From Hyphomicrobiales bacterium (GTDB taxonomy: Bacteria > Pseudomonadota > Alphaproteobacteria > Rhizobiales > Beijerinckiaceae), in the NCBI GenBank assembly GCA_947455725.1, contig CANGPL010000030.1, positions 1 through 34,102 on the forward strand: 34,102 bases of DNA, given 5' to 3'. Positions 1 to 8,618 of the stretch are shown in pieces. The position numbers were made by a program, and so were the translations under genes. The notes under the pieces were generated by a model. It searched no databases, was not told the DNA's origin, and worked only from the letters and a program-made list of their open reading frames with translations. Position 1 is the first letter of the stretch, and each line of letters opens with the position of its first letter.

Positions 1-63
1 CATCATACCAGCGCCGGTCTTCTCGCGAAGATCCTTCACCATTCCCGCGGTAACAGTTGCCAT
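1..63 (-). CDS. tsf: Elongation factor Ts, N-terminal fragment (cut by the window edge)
   Basis: Only the first 21 codons lie in the window. The start ATG is at 61-63 on the minus strand and the peptide begins MATVTAGMVKDLREKTGAGM, the typical EF-Ts N-terminal helix that contacts EF-Tu. An AAAGGA ribosome binding site lies just upstream. EF-Ts is the nucleotide exchange factor of EF-Tu. Its place directly downstream of rpsB on the same strand is the usual bacterial rpsB-tsf order, which supports the call despite the short fragment. Confidence 0.93.
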   Translation of the reverse strand, partial: MATVTAGMVKDLREKTGAGMM

Positions 64-93
64 GGGATAATCCTTTCATCCGTTCATAAGAAT

Positions 94-117
94 GACGGCG
101 ACCCGAAAGCCGCCGTC
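94..117 (-). terminator. Hairpin between rpsB and tsf (possible attenuator)
   Basis: A perfect 7-bp inverted repeat, GACGGCG / CGCCGTC, with a 10-base loop lies in the 110-base gap between rpsB and tsf. It is followed in the minus direction by a short mixed A/T stretch rather than a clean U-run. It may act as a partial terminator or a processing site setting the S2 to EF-Ts ratio. That role is an inference. Confidence 0.4.
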
Positions 118-173
118 TCGTTTATCACAAGGACCGATTCGCGTGACAGTAATGCGGATCGGATGTGCTTTAA

Positions 174-1181
174 TTAAACAGCTTCAACAATAGCGCGTGC
201 CGAAGCGATCCAGCCATCACGACCAGCGCGGCCATTGAGCTTCAGTTCTTGATCCAATGTGGCAACGTCCGCATCCGACATAGCAGCGACCTGCCAGTAA
301 TGGTAAATGCCAGCCTCGTTGAGCTTCTGCTCAAGCTGCGGACCGATGCCGGTCAGCTTCTTCAAATCGTCCGGAGCGCCGCGTGGCACCGAGAGACGTT
401 CAAACGCTTCACCCGAATATGGTGCAACGTCTACTGGAAGCACTTCTGCCATAGGAGCAGCAGACGCACCAATATCCATGCCGGACGAGCCCTGGCTGCG
501 CGAAATACCGTCAAGGGCGGCGCGAGCGACAAGATCGCAATATAGAGCGATTGCACGGCCAGCATCGTCGTTACCAGGAATTGGGAACGTGATACCATCT
601 GGATCGCAATTCGTGTCGATGATGGCTGCGACCGGAATACCCAAGCGCTGGGCTTCCTGAATCGCGAGCTGCTCCTTATTGGTGTCGATCACGAAAATCA
701 TGTCAGGCGTGCCGCCCATTTCACGAATACCGCCAAGCGCCTTGTCGAGTTTTTCCTTTTCACGGGAAAGCATCAAACGCTCTTTCTTAGTCAAGCCCTG
801 CGCGCCACCGGCGAGCAATTCGTCGACCTTCTTAAGGCGCTGGATCGAACCGGAAATCGTCTTCCAGTTCGTCAACATACCGCCAAGCCAACGGGAATTG
901 ACATAATACTGAGCCGAGCGCTTAGCCGCGTCCGAGATCAAATCAGCCGCTTGGCGCTTCGTGCCGACGAAAAGGATACGACCGCCATTGGCAACCGTGT
1001 CGGACACGGCCTGAAGGGCGCGGTGCAACATCGGAACCGACTGAGCAAGATCGATAATGTGAATATTGTTGCGCGTTCCGAAAATGAACTGCTGCATTTT
1101 TGGATTCCAGCGATGTGACTGGTGACCAAAATGGGCGCCCGCTTCGAGCAATTGACGCATGGAAAAATCTGGCAAAGCCAT
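174..1181 (-). CDS. rpsB: 30S ribosomal protein S2 with C-terminal HhH extension
   Basis: Structural protein of the 30S subunit. Residues 1-225 match S2 throughout, for example [19 protein letters not shown] near the N-terminus and the [11 protein letters not shown] segment near residue 96. The protein is 335 residues, about 95 longer than the E. coli form. The extra part has a low-complexity linker (about 231-265) and a helix-hairpin-helix-like domain (about 270-335, [17 protein letters not shown]). Extended S2 proteins of this sort are known in Rhizobiales. I chose the ATG at 1181, which has GGAG eight bases upstream. An in-frame upstream start would add 20 residues unlike S2. The gene has its own promoter just after dnaE and is followed by tsf. 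Confidence 0.96.
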   Translation of the reverse strand: MALPDFSMRQLLEAGAHFGHQSHRWNPKMQQFIFGTRNNIHIIDLAQSVPMLHRALQAVSDTVANGGRILFVGTKRQAADLISDAAKRSAQYYVNSRWLGGMLTNWKTISGSIQRLKKVDELLAGGAQGLTKKERLMLSREKEKLDKALGGIREMGGTPDMIFVIDTNKEQLAIQEAQRLGIPVAAIIDTNCDPDGITFPIPGNDDAGRAIALYCDLVARAALDGISRSQGSSGMDIGASAAPMAEVLPVDVAPYSGEAFERLSVPRGAPDDLKKLTGIGPQLEQKLNEAGIYHYWQVAAMSDADVATLDQELKLNGRAGRDGWIASARAIVEAV

Positions 1182-1285
1182 TGTTTTAACTCCGGTTATG
1201 TCCTCTGTGGGAAATGTGGACCAGCCCTCATGGCCAGCCACCGGATAGGACCGTTAGGCCCAGCCCCACATGTGTGATGAGCCGC

Positions 1286-1314
1286 TCTATACGCGTGAGG
1301 TGGACGATTTGCAA
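1286..1314 (-). promoter_or_regulatory. Candidate sigma-70 promoter of rpsB-tsf
   Basis: On the minus strand TTGCAA (1309-1314) and TATAGA (1286-1291) are separated by exactly 17 bases. The -35 box lies just beyond the dnaE stop codon, so rpsB can be transcribed independently. The predicted 5' leader is about 100 bases and GC-rich, which leaves room for autoregulation by S2. No specific S2-binding fold was identified. Confidence 0.5.
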
Positions 1315-1329
1315 GAGGCCGGGCTGAGA

Positions 1330-4300
1330 TCAACCATGCTCGACGGCTACAACACCTGGGATTGTACGGATCGCGCCCGCGATTTGCGGGGTGGCGCGGA
1401 AGCCGCCCGGCAATTTCATTTCGACTTCCCGAATGCCGCCATCAATTGGCAAAATGATGAGAACTTCGCCATCGCCACGGTCTTTCAACGCGGTTGATAC
1501 CGCGGGCATGGGTGAGGCGTCCGACAAGGTGATGCGGAGAGAGCTCGGCAAACGCGAGGCCGCTTTTTCTAACGGTTCAGCGGACTGAATACGAATTCTC
1601 ACATCCTCGCCTTCGACTTGCGCCTGTACAATCAGTACAACCGCCTGCCCCGGCTCTAATATGTCGCGAAACTGGTTAAGGCCTTCTTGAAAAATAATCG
1701 ATTCAAAATGACCCGATCGATCAGACAACGCAAAAATACCCATTTTGCTGCCGGATTTCGTGCGCCTTTCACTCCGGTCCAACACGGTTGCCGCAAGTTT
1801 GCCAACGGTCGCACCGCCCCGCGCATCCCGGGCTAAATCCATATAGCTTTGAACCTTCAAACGCTTCAGGATGCCCGCATAATCATCAAGCGGATGCCCC
1901 GACAAGAAGAAGCCAATCGCATCATATTCACGCTGCAACCGTTCAGATGCCTGCCACGGCGAATGAGGCGGAACGCGCAAGACTTCCGGCTCTCCCAGCC
2001 CGCCGAAAATATCACCCTGCCCGGCAATCGCTTCTTCTTGTGAGCGATTGGCCATCGCCATGATGCCATCAACCGCTGCAAAGCATTTCGCGCGGTCTTT
2101 TTCGATCTCATCGAGTGCACCGGCCGCAATGAGGCTTTCCAGAGTCTTCTTATTGAAAATACGCGGATTGATACGGCGCGCCAAATCACCAAGATCTTTG
2201 AAGGGCTTATCTCCACGTGCTGCAACCAAACTTTCAACAGCCTGAGCACCGACGCCCTTAATCGCGGCTAATGCGTACCGGATCGACAATTGGCCATCAT
2301 TGTCCTGATGCACTTCAAACGTCACGCCGGAACGGTTAATCGATGGTGGATCAACGCGGAAACCGAGGCGCTGCGCTTCTCGACGGAATTCGGAAAGCTT
2401 ATCCGTATTCGACAGGTCAAGCGTCATCGAGGCGGCGATGAATTCGACCGGGAAATTAGCTTTCAAATAGGCCGTCTGATAGGCGACCAAGGCATAGGCA
2501 GCCGCGTGGCTCTTGTTGAAGCCGTAATCGGCAAATTTCGCCAAAAGATCGAAGATCGTATCCGCAGTCTTGGAATCGAGCCCCCGCTCAACCGCACCAG
2601 AGACAAAGCGCTCACGCTGGGCGTCCATTTCCGCTTTGATCTTCTTACCCATCGCGCGGCGTAAGAGATCGGCCTCGCCCAATGAATAGCCGGACAGGAT
2701 CTGCGCAATTTGCATCACTTGTTCTTGATAAATGATGACGCCGTAGGTCTCTTTTAGCGAAACCTCGAGTTTTGGATGAATATAGTCAGGTACTTCGTGG
2801 CCGTTTTTACGCGCATTATAAACCGGGATATTCGCCATTGGTCCCGGCCGGTAAAGCGCCACCAAGGCGATAATGTCTTCAAAGCGATCGGCCCGCATTT
2901 CTGCCAAGGCCTTCCGCATGCCGGCGCTTTCCAATTGGAACACGCCGACGGTTTCGCCCCGCCCCAGCATGTCAAAGGTCCGCGTATCGTCGAGCGGGAT
3001 CGTATCAAGATCAACCGTAATGCCACGCGCTTTGATGAGCTCAACGGCTTTTTGCAGGACGGTTAATGTCTTCAGACCCAAAAAGTCGAATTTAACAAGC
3101 CCTGCCGGTTCGACCCATTTCATATTGAATTGGGTAACGAGCATGTCAGACTTAGGGTCGCGATAGAGCGGCACCAATTGCTCTAGCGGCCGATCACCAA
3201 TCACGACGCCTGCAGCATGGGTCGATGCATGGCGATGCAGACCCTCTAAGACGAGCGCTATGTCTAGCAAGCGACGAACGGTTGGATCCTCATCTGCGGC
3301 TTGACGCAGTCTAACTTCCGTTGAAATCGCCTGCTCAAGTGTAACAGGATTAGCCGGATTTTGCGGCACTAATTTGGTGAGCTTATCAACTTGGCCGTAT
3401 GGCAATTCCAACACGCGCCCAACGTCGCGCAAGACGCCGCGGGCTTGCAAGGTTCCGAAGGTGATGATCTGCGCAACGCGGTCAGAACCATATTTGTGCT
3501 GGACATAACGGATCACCTCATCGCGGCGGTCTTGGCAAAAATCGATATCGAAGTCCGGCATCGATACGCGGTCTGGATTGAGGAAGCGTTCGAAGAGCAA
3601 GCCGAACCGCAATGGGTCAAGATCCGTAATCGTCGTTGTATAAGCAACGAGCGATCCGGCCCCCGAACCACGGCCAGGCCCAACCGGAATACCTTGCGCT
3701 TTGGCCCATTGGATGAAGTCGGCAACGATCAAAAAATAGCCCGGATATTTCATCCGCTCGATGACGCTAAGCTCAAATTCGAGCCGTGATTCATAATCCT
3801 CGACCGTCAGGCCCGGAGCCAAGCCATGGGTTTTAAGGCGGGTCTTAAGCCCTTCAACCGCAAGCTGGCGCAAGGCAGCCGCTTCGTCGACCGGCGACCC
3901 CGTATCGCCCACCGTAAAGCTCGGCAAAATCGGTTTGCGCGTTTTAGGCCTAAACGAGCAGCGCAGCGCAATTTCGATCGTGTTCGACAGAGCCTCGGGC
4001 AAATCCGCGAAGAGTTTTCGCATCGATGCGCGCGACTTAAAATCGTGCTCTTCCGTGACGCGGCGGCGTTCCGGATCGGACACGAGACGACCTTCCGCTA
4101 TGGCCAAAAGCGCATCATGAGCCGCATAAGACGAGGCCTTGGCAAAATAGGACTCGTTGGTGGCAACAAGCGGTAATTCCAACCGATAGGCTAACTCAAT
4201 GAGGTCTGACTCAATCGCGGTTTCGTCCGCCAGCCCATGGCGCTGAATTTCGACATAGAGACGATCCCCGAAAACGGTTTGAAACCGCTTGAGCCGCGTT

Positions 4301-4791
4301 TCAGCCAATTCGGCCTGCCCCGCAAGAAGGGCACGATCAACCGGACCTTTTGATCCTCCGGATAAGACGATTACGCCGTCTGACGAATCCGCCAAGGTTT
4401 GAAAGGCCACATGCGGTGCTTCGCCAATCTGCGGTGACAGATAGGCAAGCGAGGATAATTTCATCAGGTTTTCATAACCAAGCTCGGTGGCCGCCAGCAA
4501 AACTACCGACGGATAGACGGTGTGAACAGCCCCTGCCCGGCCAGGTGCAACATCGCCCATATCGAGCGCCAGCTCGACGCCTACAATCGGCTGCACACCG
4601 GCGCCCGCCAGCTTCTCGGAAAACTCAAGCGCACCGAAAAGATTATTCGTGTCGGTTAAAGCAAGGGCCGGCATCCGGTCCTTGGTCGCGAGCTTTTTCA
4701 GCTCATCGATTTTTAGGGCGCCCTCAAGAAGCGAAAAAGATGAATGGACATGGAGATGAACAAAACCGACTTCCCCCAAAATCCGACTCAT
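1330..4791 (-). CDS. dnaE: DNA polymerase III alpha subunit
   Basis: Catalytic subunit of the replicative polymerase, 1153 residues, a full-length DnaE1. The PHP domain starts at residue 11 (VHLHVHSSFSLLEG). The C-family polymerase active site shows PDFDIDF with D415 and D417, and the third acidic residue D569 in KFDFLGL. The motif GPGRGSGAGSLVAY lies at 371-384. An OB-fold and a C-terminal tau-binding region follow. Its length, and its position away from any imuA/imuB genes, argue against the error-prone DnaE2. The start ATG has a GGGGG tract seven bases upstream. It lies 87 bases downstream of the small membrane peptide gene, on the same strand, and may share its LexA-controlled promoter. 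Confidence 0.97.
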   Translation of the reverse strand: MSRILGEVGFVHLHVHSSFSLLEGALKIDELKKLATKDRMPALALTDTNNLFGALEFSEKLAGAGVQPIVGVELALDMGDVAPGRAGAVHTVYPSVVLLAATELGYENLMKLSSLAYLSPQIGEAPHVAFQTLADSSDGVIVLSGGSKGPVDRALLAGQAELAETRLKRFQTVFGDRLYVEIQRHGLADETAIESDLIELAYRLELPLVATNESYFAKASSYAAHDALLAIAEGRLVSDPERRRVTEEHDFKSRASMRKLFADLPEALSNTIEIALRCSFRPKTRKPILPSFTVGDTGSPVDEAAALRQLAVEGLKTRLKTHGLAPGLTVEDYESRLEFELSVIERMKYPGYFLIVADFIQWAKAQGIPVGPGRGSGAGSLVAYTTTITDLDPLRFGLLFERFLNPDRVSMPDFDIDFCQDRRDEVIRYVQHKYGSDRVAQIITFGTLQARGVLRDVGRVLELPYGQVDKLTKLVPQNPANPVTLEQAISTEVRLRQAADEDPTVRRLLDIALVLEGLHRHASTHAAGVVIGDRPLEQLVPLYRDPKSDMLVTQFNMKWVEPAGLVKFDFLGLKTLTVLQKAVELIKARGITVDLDTIPLDDTRTFDMLGRGETVGVFQLESAGMRKALAEMRADRFEDIIALVALYRPGPMANIPVYNARKNGHEVPDYIHPKLEVSLKETYGVIIYQEQVMQIAQILSGYSLGEADLLRRAMGKKIKAEMDAQRERFVSGAVERGLDSKTADTIFDLLAKFADYGFNKSHAAAYALVAYQTAYLKANFPVEFIAASMTLDLSNTDKLSEFRREAQRLGFRVDPPSINRSGVTFEVHQDNDGQLSIRYALAAIKGVGAQAVESLVAARGDKPFKDLGDLARRINPRIFNKKTLESLIAAGALDEIEKDRAKCFAAVDGIMAMANRSQEEAIAGQGDIFGGLGEPEVLRVPPHSPWQASERLQREYDAIGFFLSGHPLDDYAGILKRLKVQSYMDLARDARGGATVGKLAATVLDRSERRTKSGSKMGIFALSDRSGHFESIIFQEGLNQFRDILEPGQAVVLIVQAQVEGEDVRIRIQSAEPLEKAASRLPSSLRITLSDASPMPAVSTALKDRGDGEVLIILPIDGGIREVEMKLPGGFRATPQIAGAIRTIPGVVAVEHG

Positions 4792-4820
4792 CTCAACCCC
4801 CTTACCTCTTGCGTGCTAGT

Positions 4821-4841
4821 CTTGCCCCGTAGCCGGGCAAG
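4821..4841 (-). repeat. Hairpin between the small membrane peptide gene and dnaE
   Basis: A perfect 7-bp inverted repeat, CTTGCCC / GGGCAAG, with a 7-base loop lies in the 87-base gap upstream of dnaE. No U-run follows, so a full Rho-independent terminator is unlikely. It could be an attenuator, a processing site or an RNA-stability element separating the two cistrons. Confidence 0.4.
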
Positions 4842-4878
4842 CAATCAAGCACGAAGCGAAAGAGAGGATCAAAATTCG

Positions 4879-4971
4879 TTAGATAAAAACGCTCGACCAC
4901 GCATAGATGGTTGCAAGGAAGGCCGTGAGTGCAGCGAGTTCGGTAACGTCTTCAACGAGAGAAAGAAGCAT
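4879..4971 (-). CDS. 30-residue single-span membrane peptide, candidate SidA-like SOS division inhibitor
   Basis: A 30-codon reading frame on the minus strand starts MLLSLVEDVTELAALT and ends in an aromatic, hydrophobic tail (IYAWSSVFI). Residues 1-11 carry three acidic residues. Residues 12-30 are almost entirely hydrophobic, as in one inner-membrane helix. A perfect GGAGG lies five bases before the ATG, a stronger ribosome binding site than at most genes in the window. A -35/-10 pair with an embedded alphaproteobacterial LexA box lies 29-58 bases upstream of the start codon. dnaE follows on the same strand. In Caulobacter, SidA is a 29-residue LexA-controlled inner-membrane peptide that blocks division through FtsW/FtsN. 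Size, topology and control match, but I have not compared sequences. An alternative is an unrelated leader peptide of dnaE. Confidence 0.7.
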   Translation of the reverse strand: MLLSLVEDVTELAALTAFLATIYAWSSVFI

Positions 4972-4999
4972 TGGAACCTCCATTCGATTGCGATGAATG

Positions 5000-5029
5000 A
5001 TAGTATGTTCACGTTTTGTTCTTTTGCAA
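5000..5029 (-). promoter_or_regulatory. Candidate promoter of the small peptide gene and dnaE
   Basis: On the minus strand TTGCAA (5024-5029) and TACTAT (5000-5005) are spaced by 18 bases, 29 bases before the start codon of the 30-residue peptide. The spacer contains the complete LexA box, so bound repressor would block RNA polymerase directly. Confidence 0.55.
5007..5021 (+). promoter_or_regulatory. LexA operator of the alphaproteobacterial type (GTTC-N7-GTTC)
   Basis: The sequence GTTCACGTTTTGTTC is a perfect direct repeat of GTTC with seven bases between the copies. That is the established LexA box of Alphaproteobacteria, unlike the CTGT-N8-ACAG box of enterics. It lies between the -35 and -10 elements of the promoter reading into the small peptide gene and dnaE. 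I noticed no second copy in the intergenic regions of this window. Confidence 0.75.
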
Positions 5030-5080
5030 GTCGAATGTCTAAAACCCCACTTACGCACTTCCAAGATGATTAATGAATTC

Positions 5081-5788
5081 TTAATTCAGCTCGACAACAA
5101 CGCCGTCGCGAATGGTCACCCGGCGATCCATGCGTGCTGCCAATTCAAGATTATGCGTGGCGATAAGAGCAGCAAGACCCGTCACTTTCACAAGCGCCAA
5201 TAATGTATCGAAAACCCGCTCTGAAGTGACTGGATCGAGGTTTCCAGTCGGCTCATCGGCAAGCAATATTTTGGGGCGATTGGCCACGGCGCGCGCAATG
5301 GCAACGCGTTGTTGTTCTCCGCCTGAAAGCTCGGCTGGGCGATGCGTTAATCGCTCTCCGAGTCCGATATATTTTAAAAGCTCGGCGGACCGCTGCTGCG
5401 CCTCGGCTTTATCAAGCCCTGCAATCATTTGCGGCAGCATCACATTTTCCAACGCCGTAAACTCTGGCAAAAGATGATGCGCTTGATAGACGAAGCCGAG
5501 ATCGCTGCGCCTGATCGCCGTCCGCTCTGCATCGGGCAGCGCCATTGTCGGGCGCGATCCGATATAGATCTCCCCCGCATCGGGGCGCTCAAGAAGACCC
5601 GCAAGCTGCAACAGGGTCGATTTACCGGTACCGGAAGGCGCAATAAGCGCAACCGATTGTCCGGGCCACACCGCTAAGTCGGCCCCCTTGATAATATCAA
5701 GCGTGTGCTCGGCATCGACGAAACGCCGCTCGACTTTCCATAAAAACAGAACGGGATCGGTACCCGATTTCGGATCAGCGTCGGTCAT
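5081..5788 (-). CDS. lolD: Lipoprotein-releasing ABC transporter, ATPase subunit LolD
   Basis: ATPase that powers release of outer-membrane lipoproteins from the inner membrane to the LolA chaperone. In its 235 residues it has a Walker A loop APSGTGKST (50-58, with Ala in place of the usual first Gly), the ABC signature [14 protein letters not shown], Walker [13 protein letters not shown] and the switch histidine in ATHNLEL. Its ATG overlaps the stop of the upstream permease gene by four bases (ATGA), so the two are translationally coupled. MacB-type ATPases are similar, but the stand-alone ATPase next to a LolC/E-type permease supports LolD. No clear terminator is seen before the LexA-controlled promoter that follows. 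Confidence 0.93.
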   Translation of the reverse strand: MTDADPKSGTDPVLFLWKVERRFVDAEHTLDIIKGADLAVWPGQSVALIAPSGTGKSTLLQLAGLLERPDAGEIYIGSRPTMALPDAERTAIRRSDLGFVYQAHHLLPEFTALENVMLPQMIAGLDKAEAQQRSAELLKYIGLGERLTHRPAELSGGEQQRVAIARAVANRPKILLADEPTGNLDPVTSERVFDTLLALVKVTGLAALIATHNLELAARMDRRVTIRDGVVVELN

Positions 5789-7077
5789 TCGTAGCGCAAC
5801 GCCTCCACAGGATCGAGTCGCGCCGCGCGCCAGGCCGGATAAAGCGTCGCAATGAGCGAGAGAAGAAGCGCCATGCCCACCACAACGGTAACTTCCCGCG
5901 GGTCTACATCAGCGGGCAAATGGCTCAGGAAATAAAATTCAGCCGGGAAGAGATTGGTCTGCGTCAGCTTAGATACCAAGGCCCGCAAATTTTCGACATT
6001 GAGTGCGATAATCGTACCCAGTGCAAAGCCAGCGAACGTTCCAACAAACCCGATGGCAGCGCCCGTTATCAAAAAAATCCGCATGATGGCACCACGCGTC
6101 GCTCCCATGGTTCGCAAAATCGCGATATCGGCGCTTTTATCTTTCACGAGCATGATAAGGCCCGAGACAATATTCAACGCCGCAACCAAAACGATCAGCG
6201 TCAAAATCAAAAACATTACATTGCGTTCCACTTCCAAAACGCCAAAGAAGGTTTTGTTGCGCTGACGCCAATCGGTTAAAAACAAAGGACGCTCAATCCG
6301 CGCGGATATCGCAGCCTTTGCTTCATCAACGCGGTCGGGATTGGCGAGGAAAAGCTCAATCGCGCTAACATCGCCATCTCGATTGAAATAGGCTTGCGCC
6401 TCCTCAAGCGGCATGTAGACGAAGGCTGAATCAAATTCCGACATCCCTATTTCATAGACGGCAGCAACCGGATAGGTCTTGATGCGTGGCGCAGTACCAA
6501 ACGCGGTTTGAGCGCCCTTTGGAGCTGTTAGCGTAATATTATCGCCGGGACGCAAAAACAATTGCTCGGCCAAGCGCTTTCCGATGATAACGCCGGAATT
6601 ACCGCTAAACCCGTCTAACGTTCCCATTTTAATATTGTTAGCAATCGCAGGAATACGCTTGATATCGCCTTCCCTGACACCGCGAACCAAAACGCCCCCT
6701 GCACCCGATTGTGCAGATGCCAGTGCCTGCCCCTCAACGAGCGGGAGCGCCAACACGACCGACGGAATACGTTCGAGCGCTTTTGATAAATCGGCGTAAT
6801 CGGTCAGCGGCTTTTCAATCGCCCCCACAAAGACATGCCCATTTATGCCGACGATTTTATCCAGAAGCTCTTTCCGAAAGCCATTCATCACGGACAAAAC
6901 GATGATAAGCGTCGCAACGCCCAACATGATGCCAACGAAGGAGAAGCCCGCAATAACTGAGATAAACCCCTCGCGACGGCGCGCGCGAAGATAGCGCAAC
7001 GCGATAAGCCACTCGAAAGCCGCAAAGGCTTTCGATTTGTTGACACTCATCACAGCTTGGGCGTGCTCAGCGGCCAT
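5785..7077 (-). CDS. lolC: Lipoprotein-releasing ABC transporter, permease subunit LolC/LolE
   Basis: Inner-membrane permease of the Lol system, 430 residues. After a charged N-terminus ([18 protein letters not shown]) comes the first membrane helix, then a large periplasmic domain (about 75-270), then an FtsX-type region with three helices near 280-305, 335-365 and 390-415. It ends [19 protein letters not shown], a typical tail for this family. There is a single permease gene, as is common in Alphaproteobacteria, so it probably forms a homodimer. No convincing ribosome binding site favours the ATG at 7077 over the in-frame ATG at 7050, so the first nine residues are uncertain. It lies seven bases downstream of proS. 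Confidence 0.93.
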   Translation of the reverse strand: MAAEHAQAVMSVNKSKAFAAFEWLIALRYLRARRREGFISVIAGFSFVGIMLGVATLIIVLSVMNGFRKELLDKIVGINGHVFVGAIEKPLTDYADLSKALERIPSVVLALPLVEGQALASAQSGAGGVLVRGVREGDIKRIPAIANNIKMGTLDGFSGNSGVIIGKRLAEQLFLRPGDNITLTAPKGAQTAFGTAPRIKTYPVAAVYEIGMSEFDSAFVYMPLEEAQAYFNRDGDVSAIELFLANPDRVDEAKAAISARIERPLFLTDWRQRNKTFFGVLEVERNVMFLILTLIVLVAALNIVSGLIMLVKDKSADIAILRTMGATRGAIMRIFLITGAAIGFVGTFAGFALGTIIALNVENLRALVSKLTQTNLFPAEFYFLSHLPADVDPREVTVVVGMALLLSLIATLYPAWRAARLDPVEALRYE

Positions 7078-7084
7078 GGATAAC

Positions 7085-8407
7085 TTAAGCGGCTAAACGC
7101 GCAATGGCGTCTTCGATGGACAGAAATTCGCGCTCGCCGGTTTTGCGCCGTTTCAATTCAATCTTGCCCTCCGCAAGGCCCTTCGGACCCACCAGAATTT
7201 GCCAAGGTGAACCAATCAAATCGGCGGTGGCGAATTTCGTACCCGGACGCTCATCCCGATCATCATACAAGACATCCATTCCGCGCGCGGTCAGGGCCTT
7301 ATAGAGCGTCGCGCAGGCTTCATCAGTAGCAGCATCGCCAATTTTAAGGTTGAGCAAGGACACATCAAAGGGCGCAACCGCATCCGGCCAAATAATACCG
7401 GCCTCATCATGCGAGGCTTCGATCAAGGCTGCGACAAGGCGCGACGGTCCGATCCCGTAAGAGCCCATATGAACCAAGGTCTCTCGCCCATCGGGACCGG
7501 TTACGGTCGCCTTCATGGGTTCGGAATATTTGGTACCAAAATAGAAAATATGGCCGACCTCAATACCGCGCGCCGAAATCTGCCGTTCTTCCGGAATAGC
7601 CATGTAGGCGGCCTCGTCATGCATTTCGGAGGTTGCTGCATAAGGCGATGTCCACGCCTTAAAGATCGCATCAAGCGCCTCGCGGCTATCGAAATCCGTA
7701 TCAATTGCGGGCGTTGGTTGATCGAGTACCGCTTTATCCGCGAACACTTCGCTCTCACCCGTCGACGCCAGAATGATAAATTCATGGCTTAAATCGCCGC
7801 CAATCGGACCCGTATCCGCACGCATCGGTATCGCGGTCAGACCAAGGCGAGCAAAGGTGCGAAGATAAGCAACGAACATCTTGTTATAAGAATGGCGCGC
7901 GCCTTCCTGATCGAGATCGAAAGAATACGCATCCTTCATCAAGAATTCGCGGCTGCGCATCACGCCAAACCGAGGGCGCACTTCATCACGGAACTTCCAT
8001 TGAATATGATAAAGATTGAGTGGCAAATCCTTATAGGAACGCACCGAACCGCGGAAAATCTCAGTGACCATTTCCTCATTGGTCGGCCCGAACAACATTT
8101 CGCGCTCATGCCGGTCCTTGATGCGAAGCATTTCCTTGCCATAGGCATCGTACCGACCCGACTCGCGCCAGAGATCCGCGGATTGAATGACGGGCATTAA
8201 GAGCTCGACAGCGCCCGAACGATTTTGTTCTTCGCGAATGATCGCATTGATCTTGTTGAGAACCTTAAGGCCAAGCGGCAGCCACGCGTAAATCCCGGCT
8301 GATTCTTGGCGTATGAGGCCAGCCCGCAGCATCAAACGATGCGAGACAATCTCAGCTTCTTTCGGAGTTTCACGGAGAATCGGTAGGAAATATCGCGACA
8401 GTCGCAT
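7085..8407 (-). CDS. proS: Prolyl-tRNA synthetase, short alphaproteobacterial type
   Basis: Charges tRNA-Pro. The 440-residue protein has the class II catalytic core: the N-terminal helix ([20 protein letters not shown]), motif 2 around [17 protein letters not shown], and motif 3 [16 protein letters not shown], followed by the anticodon-binding domain ([20 protein letters not shown]). It lacks the roughly 180-residue editing insertion of the E. coli enzyme, as usual in Alphaproteobacteria, so editing of Ala-tRNA-Pro would need a separate enzyme not seen here. I chose the ATG at 8407. A TTG codon 33 bases upstream in frame would add residues unlike the family. A nested hairpin lies in its upstream region. 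Confidence 0.96.
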   Translation of the reverse strand: MRLSRYFLPILRETPKEAEIVSHRLMLRAGLIRQESAGIYAWLPLGLKVLNKINAIIREEQNRSGAVELLMPVIQSADLWRESGRYDAYGKEMLRIKDRHEREMLFGPTNEEMVTEIFRGSVRSYKDLPLNLYHIQWKFRDEVRPRFGVMRSREFLMKDAYSFDLDQEGARHSYNKMFVAYLRTFARLGLTAIPMRADTGPIGGDLSHEFIILASTGESEVFADKAVLDQPTPAIDTDFDSREALDAIFKAWTSPYAATSEMHDEAAYMAIPEERQISARGIEVGHIFYFGTKYSEPMKATVTGPDGRETLVHMGSYGIGPSRLVAALIEASHDEAGIIWPDAVAPFDVSLLNLKIGDAATDEACATLYKALTARGMDVLYDDRDERPGTKFATADLIGSPWQILVGPKGLAEGKIELKRRKTGEREFLSIEDAIARLAA

Positions 8408-8476
8408 GACAAGGTCTCTTCTTAAGGACAACGCGCTCAAGGAAGCGCAAACGGTAACGCTGTTTGAACCGCATCA

Positions 8477-8566
8477 TGCCGCAAAATACAAGCGATAGAC
8501 GCCCTACAAACACGGTAGAAAATCAAGTTCCGATGCTTTTCTAGGCGTTCGTACTTTTTTGCGGCA
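8477..8566. other. Nested long hairpin, candidate structured RNA upstream of proS
   Basis: Three perfect inverted repeats are nested about one centre. TGCCGCAAAA (8477-8486) pairs with TTTTGCGGCA (8557-8566). ACGCC (8499-8503) pairs with GGCGT (8544-8548). TAGAAAA (8516-8522) pairs with TTTTCTA (8537-8543) around a 14-base loop. The result is a rod of 22 base pairs with an internal loop and a bulge. On the minus strand it would sit 70 bases before the proS start, in a leader. A plus-strand transcript is equally possible. I recognise no family. Confidence 0.45.
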
Positions 8567-8583
8567 AATTCGTGTCGGGAGGG

Positions 8584-8612
8584 ATGACAGGCCTAAAAAA
8601 GTAGGCTAGCTT
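8584..8612 (+). promoter_or_regulatory. Candidate promoter for a plus-strand small RNA
   Basis: ATGACA (8584-8589) and TAGCTT (8607-8612) are spaced by 17 bases on the plus strand. The -35 matches consensus well and the -10 only moderately. It is placed to start a transcript near 8619 that would end at the strong terminator near 8793. Confidence 0.3.
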
Positions 8613-8618
8613 CACCGT

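Noticed and set aside
1270-1497. A 75-codon plus-strand frame over the end of dnaE and the rpsB promoter
   Set aside because: It runs antisense into dnaE, lacks a ribosome binding site and resembles no family; judged to be a shadow of dnaE.
4744-5073. A 109-codon plus-strand frame across the dnaE start and the upstream gap
   Set aside because: It starts inside dnaE and has no ribosome binding site or recognisable protein sequence. The opposite strand carries the small peptide gene and its promoter.
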